A stretch of DNA of 64,000 bases, from NCBI GenBank assembly GCA_023101885.1, contig JALPQD010000514.1:959602-1023601 (forward strand). Direction: 5' to 3'. Numbering within the stretch: the first letter of the stretch is position 1; the number at the start of each line of letters is the position of its first letter. The position numbers and the translations under genes are program-made. Below the pieces are notes generated by a model, which did no database searches, was not told where the DNA came from, and worked only from the letters and a program-made list of their open reading frames with translations. The stretch is from Typhlomys cinereus. Lineage: Eukaryota > Chordata > Mammalia > Rodentia > Platacanthomyidae. Positions 55,557 to 64,000 of this stretch are shown in pieces.

Positions 55557-58500
55557 TGTAGGTATGTGTGCACATATGTGTGCAAGTGTGTTCTCCAGTT
55601 TGGGTGTGTTTAGACAACAGAGATTGAGATATGTGTATCTCAATTTCTTCTCCACCTTATTTTTTGAGACAGAGTTTCTGCAAATCTGGTCAGTCAGCCA
55701 ATATTTTTTTAGCTAAATTGACTGGCCAGCGACCACTGGAATCCACCTTTCTTCACCATCCAGTGCTGCAGTTGTAGGCATATGCTGCCACACCCGGATT
55801 TTTTTTTTTAATGTGGGTGCTAGGGATCTGCAGTCAGGTTCACTTGCACAGGGACTGTTTTATCTGTTGAGTCATCTCAGCCCCCCAATTTCCTCTTTAT
55901 TAAAAAACCCAGTCATATGGGCTTAAGGTCTATCCTAGTACCCCATTTTAATTTGACTACCTCTGTAACAACATTGATTTTCAAACAATTTCTTTTTATG
56001 GGGTCTTAGAAATTGGGACTCAAAAATAACTAGGAGACAAACTTCACCCCACGCCATTCTGTCCTCTGAACCCACAAAATCAATATTCTTTCTGTGTAGA
56101 AAATACATCCACTCATCTCACTATCTCAAAAAATCTTAATCATTTCGATATCAATTCTGGATTCAGAATCTTTCCTAAACTTCAACCCAAAGTGCAAACT
56201 TACCATCCAACTCATCCTTACCACTTATGAAGATGTATGTGATGGGAAATTTATCCAAAATAAAACTCTTCTCTATCAGTGATCCTATAAAACCAAAAAA
56301 GACCAAAAAAGAAGTGAGTTGTTGTGAGTACAATAGTAGGTAGGGCAGTAGAGATATTATTATTATTTAAGAGATAAAAGAGAAGCAAAGTCATGGGGCC
56401 TAAGCAAATTTAAAACCCAAAAAGAAAAAGTTTTTAATGGTTGGGAATAGTTGTCTGTGTCTGGATTTTCTGTTCTCTGGGCACACCTTCCAGGCTCACC
56501 AAAGTGGTGATTCCCACTCATGCCCCCTGCCTTCTGAATTGTGGCGACTTCTGGGCCTGGCATTGCAACATCAACCTTGGAACCACTTGGAGGCATTCTT
56601 CCCTTTTTGTAGATAACAGCTCTATCAGCTGGTTTCCTCTCTAGGTTTCCAGAAGCCAAACAGCCTTCCTTGGCCTCTGTCATTCTCAGCCCAAGCTGGC
56701 AGCGTTTTTGCTGAGGTTGCCAACTGGATTCACAAGCCACTGTCTTTGAGTTCTGTTGGGGACATACTTTTCTCATTTCTTTGCAATGTGAAGAAGCTAA
56801 GAATTTTCCACACACTGAAGTCTTAGTTTCCTTTATCCTTCACAATTCCTTTCTCAACTCTTCTCTCTTTACAGCTTCTAAGAAGCAAGGAGAAAAGAGC
56901 TCACGCCTTTAGCTCTTTGCTTAGAAAAATTCTTAGCTTGATATCTAGTTCATGGCCTGCAAGTTGCTACAGTTTGCTTCTGAAAGGTCCCCTACACACT
57001 CCTGTTCTGAGAACTTAATTCCAGCTATGGACACTTTAGGAGGTGGGGTCTGTCTGGGAGAATTAGGGTTTGAAGGTCGTACCCATTCCTGGTTCCATCT
57101 AGGGTTTTCTGCTTCCTGTGTGCGCCGTCTGAGGAGCCTCTGTCATGCACTCCCACTACCATGAACAGTGCCACTCTCAGTGAGGGACTGAAACATCTGA
57201 AACTGCGTACCACCATAAACAGTTGTGCCAGTTCACCTGCATTACTGTTGATAAAAATCACCATCAAATGGCTTAAGGGAGCAAGGGGTTTATGAGTGTC
57301 TGGTTACAGTTCTCAGTCCAGCTTGACTGGAGAGCTCACACCAACACCACAGCTGAGGGACTGGCCACACCATCACCCATAATGGCTGAAAGAGGGATGA
57401 TCTTTACTTGCCAGACCAGCATGTCTGACCAAGTATACACAAGGATGCCTCTTTCTCAAATAGTTCCCTCCATTTTCCTCACCTGCCTGGAGATTAGTCC
57501 CATCATGGGCTGGGCCTTCCCCGTCAGCTAGACAATTTCTTTCAGGTTTGTTCTGGGCTTAATTCAATTACTAATTCTCAATAAATGTGCCCAGAGCCCT
57601 CAACCATCAAGTTGACACCTGTGCCTATGACACCGTTCCATTCTTAAATTGCTTTTGTCAAGCATTTTGTCACAGTAAAAAGTAACGGATATGCAAATAC
57701 AGCTCTCTGCTCAGAAGAGTGCAATTGAACTGGTTTCTGACTTTATATACAAAGGATCACCTCCAGGTTCCAATAGTAGGTCCCTTTTTGGGCAATATTT
57801 AGGATTTTTATTTATTTATTTTGTGTTTGTTTTCCTCTGTGTGTGTGTGTGTGTGTGTGTGTATCTGTGTATATCAGAGGGTACTATGGGTGCCTATGGA
57901 AGCACAAGGGTGACTTCAGAAATCATCCTGGATTGCTCTACCTCCTTTTTGCTTCGCTCTGGGGTTTCCCAGGCTCCGCCTTCCAGGAGTAGAAGTATAG
58001 ACCACCACCATTTCTACCTGGTGTTTTTACATGGGACCTGGGATCTGAACTCAGGTTCTTCTGCTTGCTAGGCAGAGGCTTAGCCACTGAGAGCCTCCAG
58101 CTCTATATCCCTTGTTTTTACCTAATACCAGAAGCACCTTTGTCTTTATATTTCTAGCAAATTCCTGTGCATGACACACACTGTGTCTGCTCTTCTTTCT
58201 CTCCTTTCTGAGTCCTGTTTAGAAACTCCCTTGTCATCTGTGTTTCTGTCAATAGTCTCTTTAAGTCATTCTGGACTTTTATATTATATATCTTCCAAAC
58301 TCTTCCAGCCTCTACCTATTATGCAATTCCAAAGCCATTTTCACATATCTGTAAAAAGCATGTCTTTTCTGGTGGCAAAAACCTATGTTTATTTCCTAGA
58401 AATGCAGTGACAAAATACCATCAGCTGCACAGACAACATACATGTATTTCTTATGTTTTGGAGATGGAAGTCTTAAGCCAAGGTACTGGGGCAGACTAAG

Positions 58501-61236
58501 GAGAATGCACTTCCTAACCTTGTACTAGTCTCTGATGATTTCTGGCAGTCTGTGGGTTTACTTGACTTATATGGAAATCACCAAGATTTCTGCCTTCACC
58601 ATCCCACAGGCATTTTCCCTTTGTTTTCCCAGTCTTCCTTCTGTGCAAGTTGTCTTGTAAGAATGTTGTCCATAATGATTGGATCATCTGTGTGAAGATC
58701 CCATTTTCAAATGTGGTTATGTTCTAGGATTTTTGTCATAAATTTTCAGTAAAGATCTCTTTCCATTTGTGGTTTTCATTAATAAATTGTCATCATGTCC
58801 TAGAAGTAAGTCAAAATTTTTAAACATTGATTAAAACAGACTTGGTCTAATATATATTAACAATTCCATTGGTTTGATATGTGCTGAACATTCTATAACA
58901 TTGTTGTGTTCATGAGCTTGAGTATAAGAAATTTTCATCCGTTGTTTCCATTGTCCATTAACTGAAAGCTAGCATTTCCCACCAATATCAATGTTGGCAA
59001 CAATTACAGTGGTTTTATCAGAATCTTTAATTTTATAATATATATATATCTTTTCATATCATATAGTGGTTGTAATGGATACTTCAGAATAGGGTTTATG
59101 ATCATCACTACCTATGATCACTACCTTGATATTACAAATGATTATATTTCTGGAAAATATGTTCATAGACACATACGTTACTATATACAAATTTCAAAAG
59201 CATTTGCATAGCTGCAGATAGTGAATTTCAATATATTTGTTTTAGAAGTATATGCATTATATTTTATTCATTTAATTTTTGTCTTGAAATTCAGGATCCA
59301 TAGGATTCACAAGATCCCTCAAAAAATCTTTAGAAACTATGGTGTTTTGGATACTGGAAACAAAGCAGTGAATAATTCAAATTTAGTTTCTGCTTCTATG
59401 AATTTATATTGGGGGATGAGAAAAGAGGAAGGTGATGCATATCAGTAATAAAGCAGGAAAGATCAGGGATATAGTTCATTGGTGGAAGACTTGCCTATGG
59501 ATGAAGCCCTGGATTTGATCTCTAAAATTAGAAAACAAACAAACAAACAAAAAGCAAAGGGAAAAAAGTCTTGAAAATGTCTTGCTAACAAATGACAACC
59601 CTGCTTTAAAAAAAAAGGAAAATCAGTGGTATATTAAGTAACTACAAGGGCTGAATATGCAAATTGTATATAAATGGAGTATGATTGAATAAAAATGACC
59701 AATGTGGGAAAAGTAGATGAGAACAAAGAGCTAAATGTCACATAAAGGCATCAGACAATGCAAAAGGGAGGAGAACCTAGCTTGGAGGACCTAGTTTGGG
59801 GGACCTGGCTTGGAGGACCAAGGTTGGGGGGCTTAGCTGGGAATGTCCTTGAATTAACCAGAAGACTGAAAAGGCTAGAGTTAAGTAGCCAACAAAGGAA
59901 GTTCAATTGAAATGAGAAGAGAAATAAGAGAATTTCCTTTGCTAGAATATAGAGACTGGGTTATAAGGTTCAATTTCACTCTAATTGCATTGCACAGCCA
60001 TTAGAAATTTACATATATATGATAAAATATTCATGACTTAAGGTTTATGGCCCTAGCCTTATTTTGCTAACAACAAACCTATTATGTTGCTGGGTTACTA
60101 TCACTGTCAAACATCTGCCCAGGAAGCTCCTTGTATCTTGTTAAGACTGATGCTTTCACCCACTACACACCATCCCCCATCTCCAGACAAGTTTAAAACA
60201 GTGACCCCCATCTTTAAAAAAATGGAGAAAATGTGGCTGGGTAGGAATAGAAACATTGACAGGAAACCAGGGAGGAAGAGGACAGTGGATGTGCTGTCGT
60301 GTTAGCGGAGGGTGGACTGGAAAAGGGTCTGAGCTGGGAGTCAGACAGGATGGGAGGAAGAAGCAGTAGGACTTGTGTTCTCTCATGGGTCTCAGATACG
60401 TGTTTTGTCTCCATTGCCTTTTTAATACACAGGCAGAGAGGTCAGACAGTTGCTGTGAGAGTGTGTATCAATAGTCTGAGGTAGGGGCGTGGTATCCAAA
60501 GCCATGAGAAGGGAGGAGAGAATTGAAGAAGACAATGTAGAGAAGAGCCTGAGAGCAATCTTTGAGGGGTCAGGATGGGAAAAAGAGTGCCCTATGGGTT
60601 TGCTTAAGCCAAGATCACTTTGTGAACCCTGTGCTGTGAGAACTATGATATGGGCTCAGGAGCAAATTTATCACCTTTCTTTCTTTATATTTTATTTTTT
60701 TAAGACAAAATAATTGGCTCTGAGCTACCCATTTGAAATGTTATAATTGGTTTCATTTGGTCCGGCTGACAGTGGGAAGCAATCGTCCTTGCTGTCTACC
60801 TAGAGGTAGACGGAAATGTCTTCCTCTAGGACCTCTTAGATCTTAGACGGAGCTGGGGTAGAAACATAGCAGCAGTGAGGGAAAAGTGTTAACAAGTGTG
60901 AAAGCCTTTGATAGTTCTTATATTAGAAATGCACTTTGTGGAAATGTCATTAATATAATCTGTATTTAAATAAAAAGGAGATAAATATCTTATCATAAAA
61001 GCCTTGGGCTGAGGGTGGAGAGAGGCCAAAGTGGGTTAAGAACTGATTTTGGATTCCTGGAACACTTGGTGACCTGCCTGTAATCCTAGTGCACAGGAGG
61101 CAGAGACAGGGAATTCCCGGAACAAACTGTCTAGCCAGACTAGCTGAAAGGGAAAACCTTGGGTTCAGTGAGTGACACGGCTCAATATATAAGACAGCCA
61201 GTGATCAAGGAAGAGATCTGAAAGCATGCATGTGCA

Positions 61237-61272
<36 letters not shown>

Positions 61273-64000
61273 AATATATGTACATATATGTATGAACAAA
61301 AAACTTTTAATAATTATAAGTGTCGACTTCCTATAAATTAATCAATCGAGCTAAACACCTATTTTAATTTTTTTTATTGTAAAATATTATAAAATTCATA
61401 CCTCAATCAACTAGTGGTTGGGGCATTATGTAATGATTCAGAAATTTGTCCAAAATAACTTCAAAGAAACCATTTGTTGTTTTTGTGTCTTTTTTCTTTA
61501 TTCAAATAAAAATTTATAATTTTAAAAGATGATGTGTATGTATTCCTAGTTTATCATCCCCATAGGTGTTTCAGAAAATCAAACTGGTAGCATGGGAAGT
61601 GCTGTCACTTGAGAAAGGCATGCTGTTCTCTTGTGTTCCTGCTGGTGGTCAGAACCTGACATCTTGGTGGATCTAAGTGATGAAGTTGGAAATGTTGAAT
61701 GACTCTGACTCACGCCTTGGGGCTTTAGCAGCCCTTGATTTCCTCATTGGATTGTTTGGAAGTCTCTCATCTCTTGTGGGAGACAGAAAAGAACTTTGCG
61801 TTATACACATGCTCCTGTTTGCCATCCTCAGACATTTGGGAAATGGAAATAGGGAAGTAGCGAGCTTCTTAGAAAAATGATAGATGAATGAAACAGGAAC
61901 TGCAAAATTAGCAAAACGTGACAGGAACCGTTACTCTTGTGTATTACCACTGTTGCTTATTTTTTCTCCTTTGCTAGGAGACCTGTTCTGATGATGTGTG
62001 TGGTACTCACCACTCTTCCCAGCTTCAGCTTTTCTGTAGCAGTGACTGAGGTATGGAATTTTGATTTCTTCTGCTGCAAGAATCTGAGATTTTAAAATAT
62101 CTTGTTAGAATTTCAAGACAGTAGCATGCCTCCAAAAGTGTTAAAAGTTTAATATAATCTTCTTCCAAATTATAACATATACAGCTATATGTATTTATAT
62201 GTATAAGTAACTATCTCAATATATATTTATATTTGTAATTTATATCTATATATAAAAAGAGATATGTAATTTTAAGTACTTAGGATTATACTTACTCATG
62301 TGATTTAGGAGGGAAAAGCTAGCATTCAATGAAAAAATACATTAGTTCTGTATTTGTGTATACGATATAGGGTTGTTATTTAAAAGTAATAAAAAGAATC
62401 CCAAAGTCAATCTATACTCTTATGCAATTATCTTTGTATGTATTATCTATTTGTAAATAACCTTGTGCTTTGATGAAATGTGACTTCAGAAGGACACCAA
62501 TGGACCACTAGTCCAAAAGGCAGGAATATTGTAGGCAAAATTTGCAGACCTTGAGAATTTATTATCCAAAGAGTCCGAGGAAGACTGCTTTCTTCTTACT
62601 AGTCTGCAGGGTGTTGGAAAAACAGGAATGCAATAGTTTGGTTCCCAGAAACTCTAAAACTTGCTTCTCAAATGACAATTTATCTGGAGTACACTAGCCT
62701 TTTAAACTCTTTTCTGAAATGTTTGACCATTGTATTGTTGTCTTGTCTCTTTTTATTGAGTTTTCATTAAAGCATAACACAAATAAAACAGTGTACCAAG
62801 CATAAAAGTACACTATCAATGGCGCACCCAAAAGCAGACCCCTGTGCAGATGTCTCTTGGGCCAAGAAGTACAGCATGCCTAGCTATACCCCTTGCTCCT
62901 GTATTCTCTCGGCTGGCTCTTGTTCCTTCCCCTACAGAAATAACTTTGACCTTGGTTCATTGCCTAGCATTCTATCCTTGTGCCAAGCCTGGCCACACTA
63001 GCTTCATTCTCTTAGTTCTCCTATCTCTAAGAGTTCAATATAATCAGAAGAGCAAATTGCTCTATCTTCTTTTTCCTTAAAGATCACAAATATATTTATA
63101 ATTGTAATCATTCTTGCCCTTTCCATTTTCATGGCCTAGAGTCTATGCTTCTCACTTGACACGTTAACTGAAGCTGCATTGCATGTTTTTCTATTTTAAG
63201 AACCTCATTTTATGGTTTGGTATCAATGGTATTTGGAAAGAACCCATCCCTTTAGGGGGAATTTCCTCATCTATAATTATATGGCCAATGAATAATGATA
63301 TTTTAATACTTACATTTGATTTCTTTCACTTAATGTACTGGGCTAAAATGTTCTTGAAAGCATCCTTGTCTTGATTCTGAGGGAAAACTTTTACCATTAA
63401 TATGATGCTTGTCGAGGCTTGTCTCCTGTAGATACTTTAAGTGGATGAGGAAGAAAGATTAGTTGGGCTTAGCTGGGTTTACCTAAGCTCTTCCTGCTGG
63501 ACTGTCAGAAACTCTGGCAGTGGGGTGAGAAGAAATTGCTCACTTCACAATCACTGGAAACATGCACATGTGCATCAAGGATGGGGGTCAAATCTAGGCC
63601 TCACACATGCTAAGCAATTGCCCTGCCAACTGAGCTGCATGTGGTTCTATCTTTATCAAAGAAATCAAAGTTAAAAGGTTCTATCTTTAATCAAAAAAGT
63701 TACACTTATGTGATTCCTTGTTAGAAATAGCTCAAAACTTAAGATTTGAGAAGCTAACCCCCCACATAAACTTTAGAAATTTTAGGAAATGTATTTATAA
63801 TTAGTTTAGCACCATTCACAGACAATTGAAAGATCTTGAATGAAAGAAATAAAAATAATTTGATGTGCCTTAATGGTTTTCTAAAAACAGGTTCAAAAGA
63901 ACAGCATTACCTTCAATATGACATTGTCCAACCTACCTGATCTACCTGACCTACCAGTTTCTTTGGTTGTATTGTCCTTGATTGTGGTCGACATTATTGA
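47111..64000 (+). CDS. TMEM236: TMEM236, first three coding exons (gene continues past window)
   Basis: TMEM236 (formerly FAM23) is a multi-pass membrane protein of unsettled function, and its gene lies next to STAM and MRC1 in human and mouse. Three exons join in frame: 47111-47367, 61978-62050 and 63891 to the window edge. They encode residues 1-146. Residues ~8-30 ([16 protein letters not shown]) and ~47-72 ([20 protein letters not shown]) form two hydrophobic helices, and exon 2 forms a third ([12 protein letters not shown]). Exon 3 starts a loop with an NMT glycosylation sequon and then a fourth helix ([14 protein letters not shown]). Exon phases agree: W86 is split TG|G across the first junction, and the second junction is phase 0. 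The ATG has a strong Kozak context (A at -3, G at +4). No signal peptide is evident. The reading frame is intact. Identification is from memory of the human protein. Confidence 0.92.
47778..47902 (+). repeat. B1 SINE in TMEM236 intron 1
   Basis: CTAGGTGCAGTGGCACAGGC, TTGCAATCCCAACACTAGGG and AAACTGAGGCAGGAGGATCA, ending in an A-rich tail. A clear B1. Confidence 0.88.
47903..49240. other. TMEM236 intron 1, few features
   Basis: Possible old MIR remnant around 48730-48900 (CAGGAGGAAACTGATACTGA). Otherwise nothing recognisable. Confidence 0.35.
49245..49475 (+). repeat. MIR SINE
   Basis: CACTACCCTAAGAGCTTTAC, TTATGGCAGCCTAGTGGAGA and AAGTGCGGTTGGGATTTG follow the MIR core to 3' order. Confidence 0.75.
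49840..50250 (+). repeat. MIR SINE split by a younger SINE
   Basis: The left part ends near 50002 (CATCAGTTTTCTCAATAGC, AACAGGGACAATCTCG). The right part is about 50181-50250 (CAGCTCCTTGTAATAAGTAA, ATACTCAATGAATATCAG). A MIR is recovered when the insert is removed. Confidence 0.7.
49990..50180 (+). repeat. B-type SINE inserted in MIR, with target-site duplication
   Basis: The head AGGCTGGTGAGATGATTCAG starts at 50003, and the A-rich end is near 50165. GAAATGACATAAG (49990-50002) and GAAATAACAAAAG (50168-50180) agree at 11 of 13 bases. The middle of the SINE is shortened. Confidence 0.7.
50251..51024. other. TMEM236 intron 1, no named feature
   Basis: AT-rich DNA. A short MIR-like stretch may occur at about 50525-50590. 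Confidence 0.35.
51025..51155 (+). repeat. MIR SINE fragment
   Basis: TCATGAATGAGGAAATTGAG, GCACAGGAGTTAACAGATCA and CAGTGGAGCCAAGACTCC are the MIR 3' half. Confidence 0.75.
51270..51410 (-). repeat. B1 SINE (antisense)
   Basis: GAGGCAAGGTGTCATGTAGC, CCAGGCTGGCCTCAAACTCA and CCTCCCAAGTGCTTGTATTA are a clear reversed B1. Confidence 0.9.
51411..52244. other. TMEM236 intron 1, mostly unannotated
   Basis: A reversed ID-like head lies at 52055-52120 (CTGAGGATCAAACAAGGGCC). The open frames at 51449-51843 overlap in two phases and show no domain. Confidence 0.4.
52245..52545 (-). repeat. ancient L1 (L1M-type) 3' UTR (antisense)
   Basis: ATTTCAATACACATATACAG, CTACTAGCTATTTCAAAATA and CTGTACCCCTGTTCCCATTA follow, in order, a reversed L1M-class 3' end that I know from primate genomes. 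Confidence 0.6.
52546..53395. other. TMEM236 intron 1, no named feature
   Basis: Single-copy DNA with no recognised gene or repeat. Confidence 0.4.
53400..53637 (-). repeat. B4 SINE (antisense)
   Basis: A TG-rich tail, GTGGAGTCCAGAGGTCAACA, TTTGAGACAGTCTCTTAATG and CCAGCACTGATATTACAG are the reversed B4 order. The head is missing. Confidence 0.75.
53705..53840. repeat. unit U, copy 2
   Basis: GCCCATTTCTTGAAAATTCA, CCCCATCATCTCACCACAGT and TTGCATGCAACAGGC. It is a tandem duplicate of 54181-54334, ending in the shared CAGAATAGTT. Confidence 0.85.
53856..54193 (-). repeat. B2-like SINE with perfect 17-bp target-site duplication
   Basis: An antisense full-length copy. Its TG tract is at about 53900-53943. 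Then come AGGACTAAGGGTGACTTTGG, CCACTAGGGCTAGAAGTGCA, GGGACCTTGGATCTGAACC and GAGCCATCTTTCCAGC. CCATATCCCATTTCTTT occurs at 53856-53872 and identically at 54177-54193. On its own strand the tail after the CA tract is AT-rich with AATAAA. Confidence 0.93.
54181..54334. repeat. unit U, copy 3
   Basis: TTTAGAATTCATTCTTTCTA, TCATCTCACTACGGTGCC and GTGTCAGAATAGTTG. It duplicates 53705-53840 and matches 43769-43896 most closely on its left side. Confidence 0.85.
54500..54529 (+). repeat. G-quadruplex-capable G-rich tract
   Basis: Four G runs lie on the + strand: G6 (54500-54505), G5 (54510-54514), G5 (54520-54524) and G4 (54526-54529), with loops of 4, 5 and 1 bases. It meets the usual quadruplex pattern. 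It is not part of an L1 tract. Confidence 0.75.
54545..54730 (+). repeat. MIR SINE fragment
   Basis: CAGTCAGAAAGACCTGCATT and GTGTGAATGCACTT, with a diverged middle, resemble a full-length but old MIR. Confidence 0.5.
54731..55500. other. TMEM236 intron 1, no named feature
   Basis: AT-rich single-copy DNA. Nothing was recognised. Confidence 0.4.
55501..55888 (-). repeat. B4 SINE with (TG)27 (antisense)
   Basis: A TG tract at about 55502-55555 leads into TTTGAGACAGAGTTTCTGCA, GTGCTGCAGTTGTAGGCATA and GTGGGTGCTAGGGATCTGCA, ending GTTGAGTCATCTCAGCCCCC. It is a near-complete reversed B4. Confidence 0.85.
55889..56360. other. TMEM236 intron 1, no named feature
   Basis: AT-rich DNA with no recognised element. 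Confidence 0.4.
56361..56955. other. unassigned stretch with a 150-codon minus-strand open frame
   Basis: The open frame 56363-56815 on the minus strand (starting [10 protein letters not shown]) is the longest in the window but matches no family I know. It sits directly beside an LTR-like stretch at 56960-57221, so decayed internal sequence of an ancient LTR element is the likeliest explanation. A polypyrimidine tract with CAG lies near 56870. Confidence 0.35.
56960..57221 (+). mobile_element. ancient MaLR-type LTR, 3'-truncated
   Basis: CTACAGTTTGCTTCTGAAAG, TCTGAGAACTTAATTCCAGC and TTTAGGAGGTGGGGTCTGTC resemble MST/MLT-type LTR starts. It is cut at about 57222, where family X begins. Confidence 0.6.
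57222..57634 (-). repeat. family X element, copy 7 (antisense)
   Basis: GTTCACCTGCATTACTGTTG, CATCAAATGGCTTAAGGGAG, CCAGACCAGCATGTCTGACC and CATCAAGTTGACACCTGTGC cover the full length of the element. Confidence 0.85.
57800..58105 (-). repeat. B2-like SINE with CA tail (antisense)
   Basis: A tail of TTTTTATTTATTTATTTTGT is followed by a TG tract at 57839-57862, ACAAGGGTGACTTCAGAAAT, TGGGGTTTCCCAGGCTCCGC and GGACCTGGGATCTGAACTCA. The head is diverged (CTTAGCCACTGAGAGCCTCC). Confidence 0.88.
58106..58395. other. TMEM236 intron 1, no named feature
   Basis: C/T-rich then AT-rich DNA. Nothing was recognised. Confidence 0.4.
58400..58745 (-). repeat. ancient interspersed repeat, class unresolved
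   Basis: CAGTGACAAAATACCATCAG, GAGATGGAAGTCTTAAGCCA and GGATCATCTGTGTGAAGATC resemble a widespread old mammalian repeat, seen antisense, that I cannot name with certainty. Confidence 0.4.
58746..59464. other. TMEM236 intron 1, no named feature
   Basis: Very AT-rich DNA with a short TATATA tract near 59040. Confidence 0.4.
59465..59562 (+). repeat. ID-like SINE
   Basis: CAGGGATATAGTTCATTGGT, GAAGCCCTGGATTTGATCTC and an (AAAC)n tail form the ID pattern in direct orientation. Confidence 0.7.
59775..59836. repeat. 14-bp minisatellite, about 4 units
   Basis: The units are ACCTAGCTTGGAGG, ACCTAGTTTGGGGG, ACCTGGCTTGGAGG and a degenerate ACCAAGGTTGGGGG. Confidence 0.85.
59837..61050. other. TMEM236 intron 1, no named feature
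   Basis: Mixed single-copy DNA. I see no firm repeat or gene. Confidence 0.4.
61055..61270 (+). repeat. B4-like SINE, B1 half with (CA)n
   Basis: CACTTGGTGACCTGCCTGTA, ATCCTAGTGCACAGGAGGCA and CTAGCCAGACTAGCTGAAAG, followed by AAAGCATGCATGTGCACG and a CA tract at about 61240-61269. Confidence 0.8.
61271..61970. other. TMEM236 intron 1, end
   Basis: AT-rich, then a short + strand open frame at 61677-61880 that stops before the exon 2 acceptor and has no domain content. Confidence 0.4.
61978..62050 (+). CDS. TMEM236: TMEM236 exon 2
   Basis: The acceptor is TTGCTAG after a T-rich tract, and the donor is GTATGG at 62051. The 73-nt exon encodes [20 protein letters not shown] then AVTE, completing the split Trp codon first. 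It is too short to stand out as an open frame. I found it by extending the exon 1 phase and recalling the family sequence. Confidence 0.9.
62051..63890. other. TMEM236: TMEM236 intron 2
   Basis: A 1.84-kb intron bounded by GTATGG and AAAACAG. It holds a TATA-rich stretch at 62160-62265 and a reversed ID-like fragment at 63580-63645 (GGGGGTCAAATCTAGGCCTC). No other element was recognised. Confidence 0.7.
63891..64000 (+). CDS. TMEM236: TMEM236 exon 3, cut by window edge
   Basis: The acceptor is AAAACAG before 63891. The exon encodes [20 protein letters not shown] then [16 protein letters not shown] and continues beyond 64000. The DLPDLPVSL run and VDIIE end match the family as I recall it. 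An NMT sequon sits in the loop before the fourth hydrophobic helix. Confidence 0.9.

Noticed and set aside
61677..61880. 67-codon + strand frame just before TMEM236 exon 2
   Set aside because: It stops before the acceptor and resembles no part of TMEM236, so it is likely chance.

Overview
This is a mammalian nuclear DNA window, most likely from a myomorph rodent. It has GT-AG spliced exons, dense B1, B3, B4 and B2-like SINEs, L1 3' ends with polypurine tracts, MaLR-type LTRs, ancient MIR and L1M relics, and many TG/CA microsatellites. No bacterial, phage or CRISPR feature is present. The B2-like SINE here has a long body and a CA-repeat tail that differ from the house-mouse B2 I know. The species may therefore lie outside Mus/Rattus, but I cannot name it.

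Two protein-coding genes are supported, both on the + strand. The left end (227-17053) carries the last seven coding exons of STAM (STAM1), an ESCRT-0 endosomal sorting adaptor. They encode the C-terminal half of the SH3 domain, the HRS-binding GAT/coiled-coil region, the ITAM-like segment and the Pro/Gln-rich tail, about 295 residues. The 3' UTR starts at 17054 and its end is uncertain. The right end carries the first three coding exons of TMEM236 (47111-47367, 61978-62050, and 63891 to the window edge), a multi-pass membrane protein. The order STAM then TMEM236 matches human 10p12 and mouse chromosome 2, which separates this gene from the paralogue STAM2.

Layout: 1-17 kb is STAM exons and introns. 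17-25 kb is the STAM 3' UTR and downstream DNA, with a young L1 insertion flanked by a perfect 14-bp target-site duplication. 26-46 kb is intergenic and built almost entirely of repeats, including several elements inserted inside other elements. 46.8-47.1 kb is the putative TMEM236 promoter. 47.4-62 kb is its 14.6-kb first intron, again repeat-rich.

I found no undescribed biological system. The unusual items are structural: a 98-bp near-identical duplication flanking one frame-breaking STAM exon, a tiny processed-mRNA retrocopy with target-site duplications, a SINE family ending in CA microsatellites, a self-nested ~430-bp element, and an inverted pair of LTRs.
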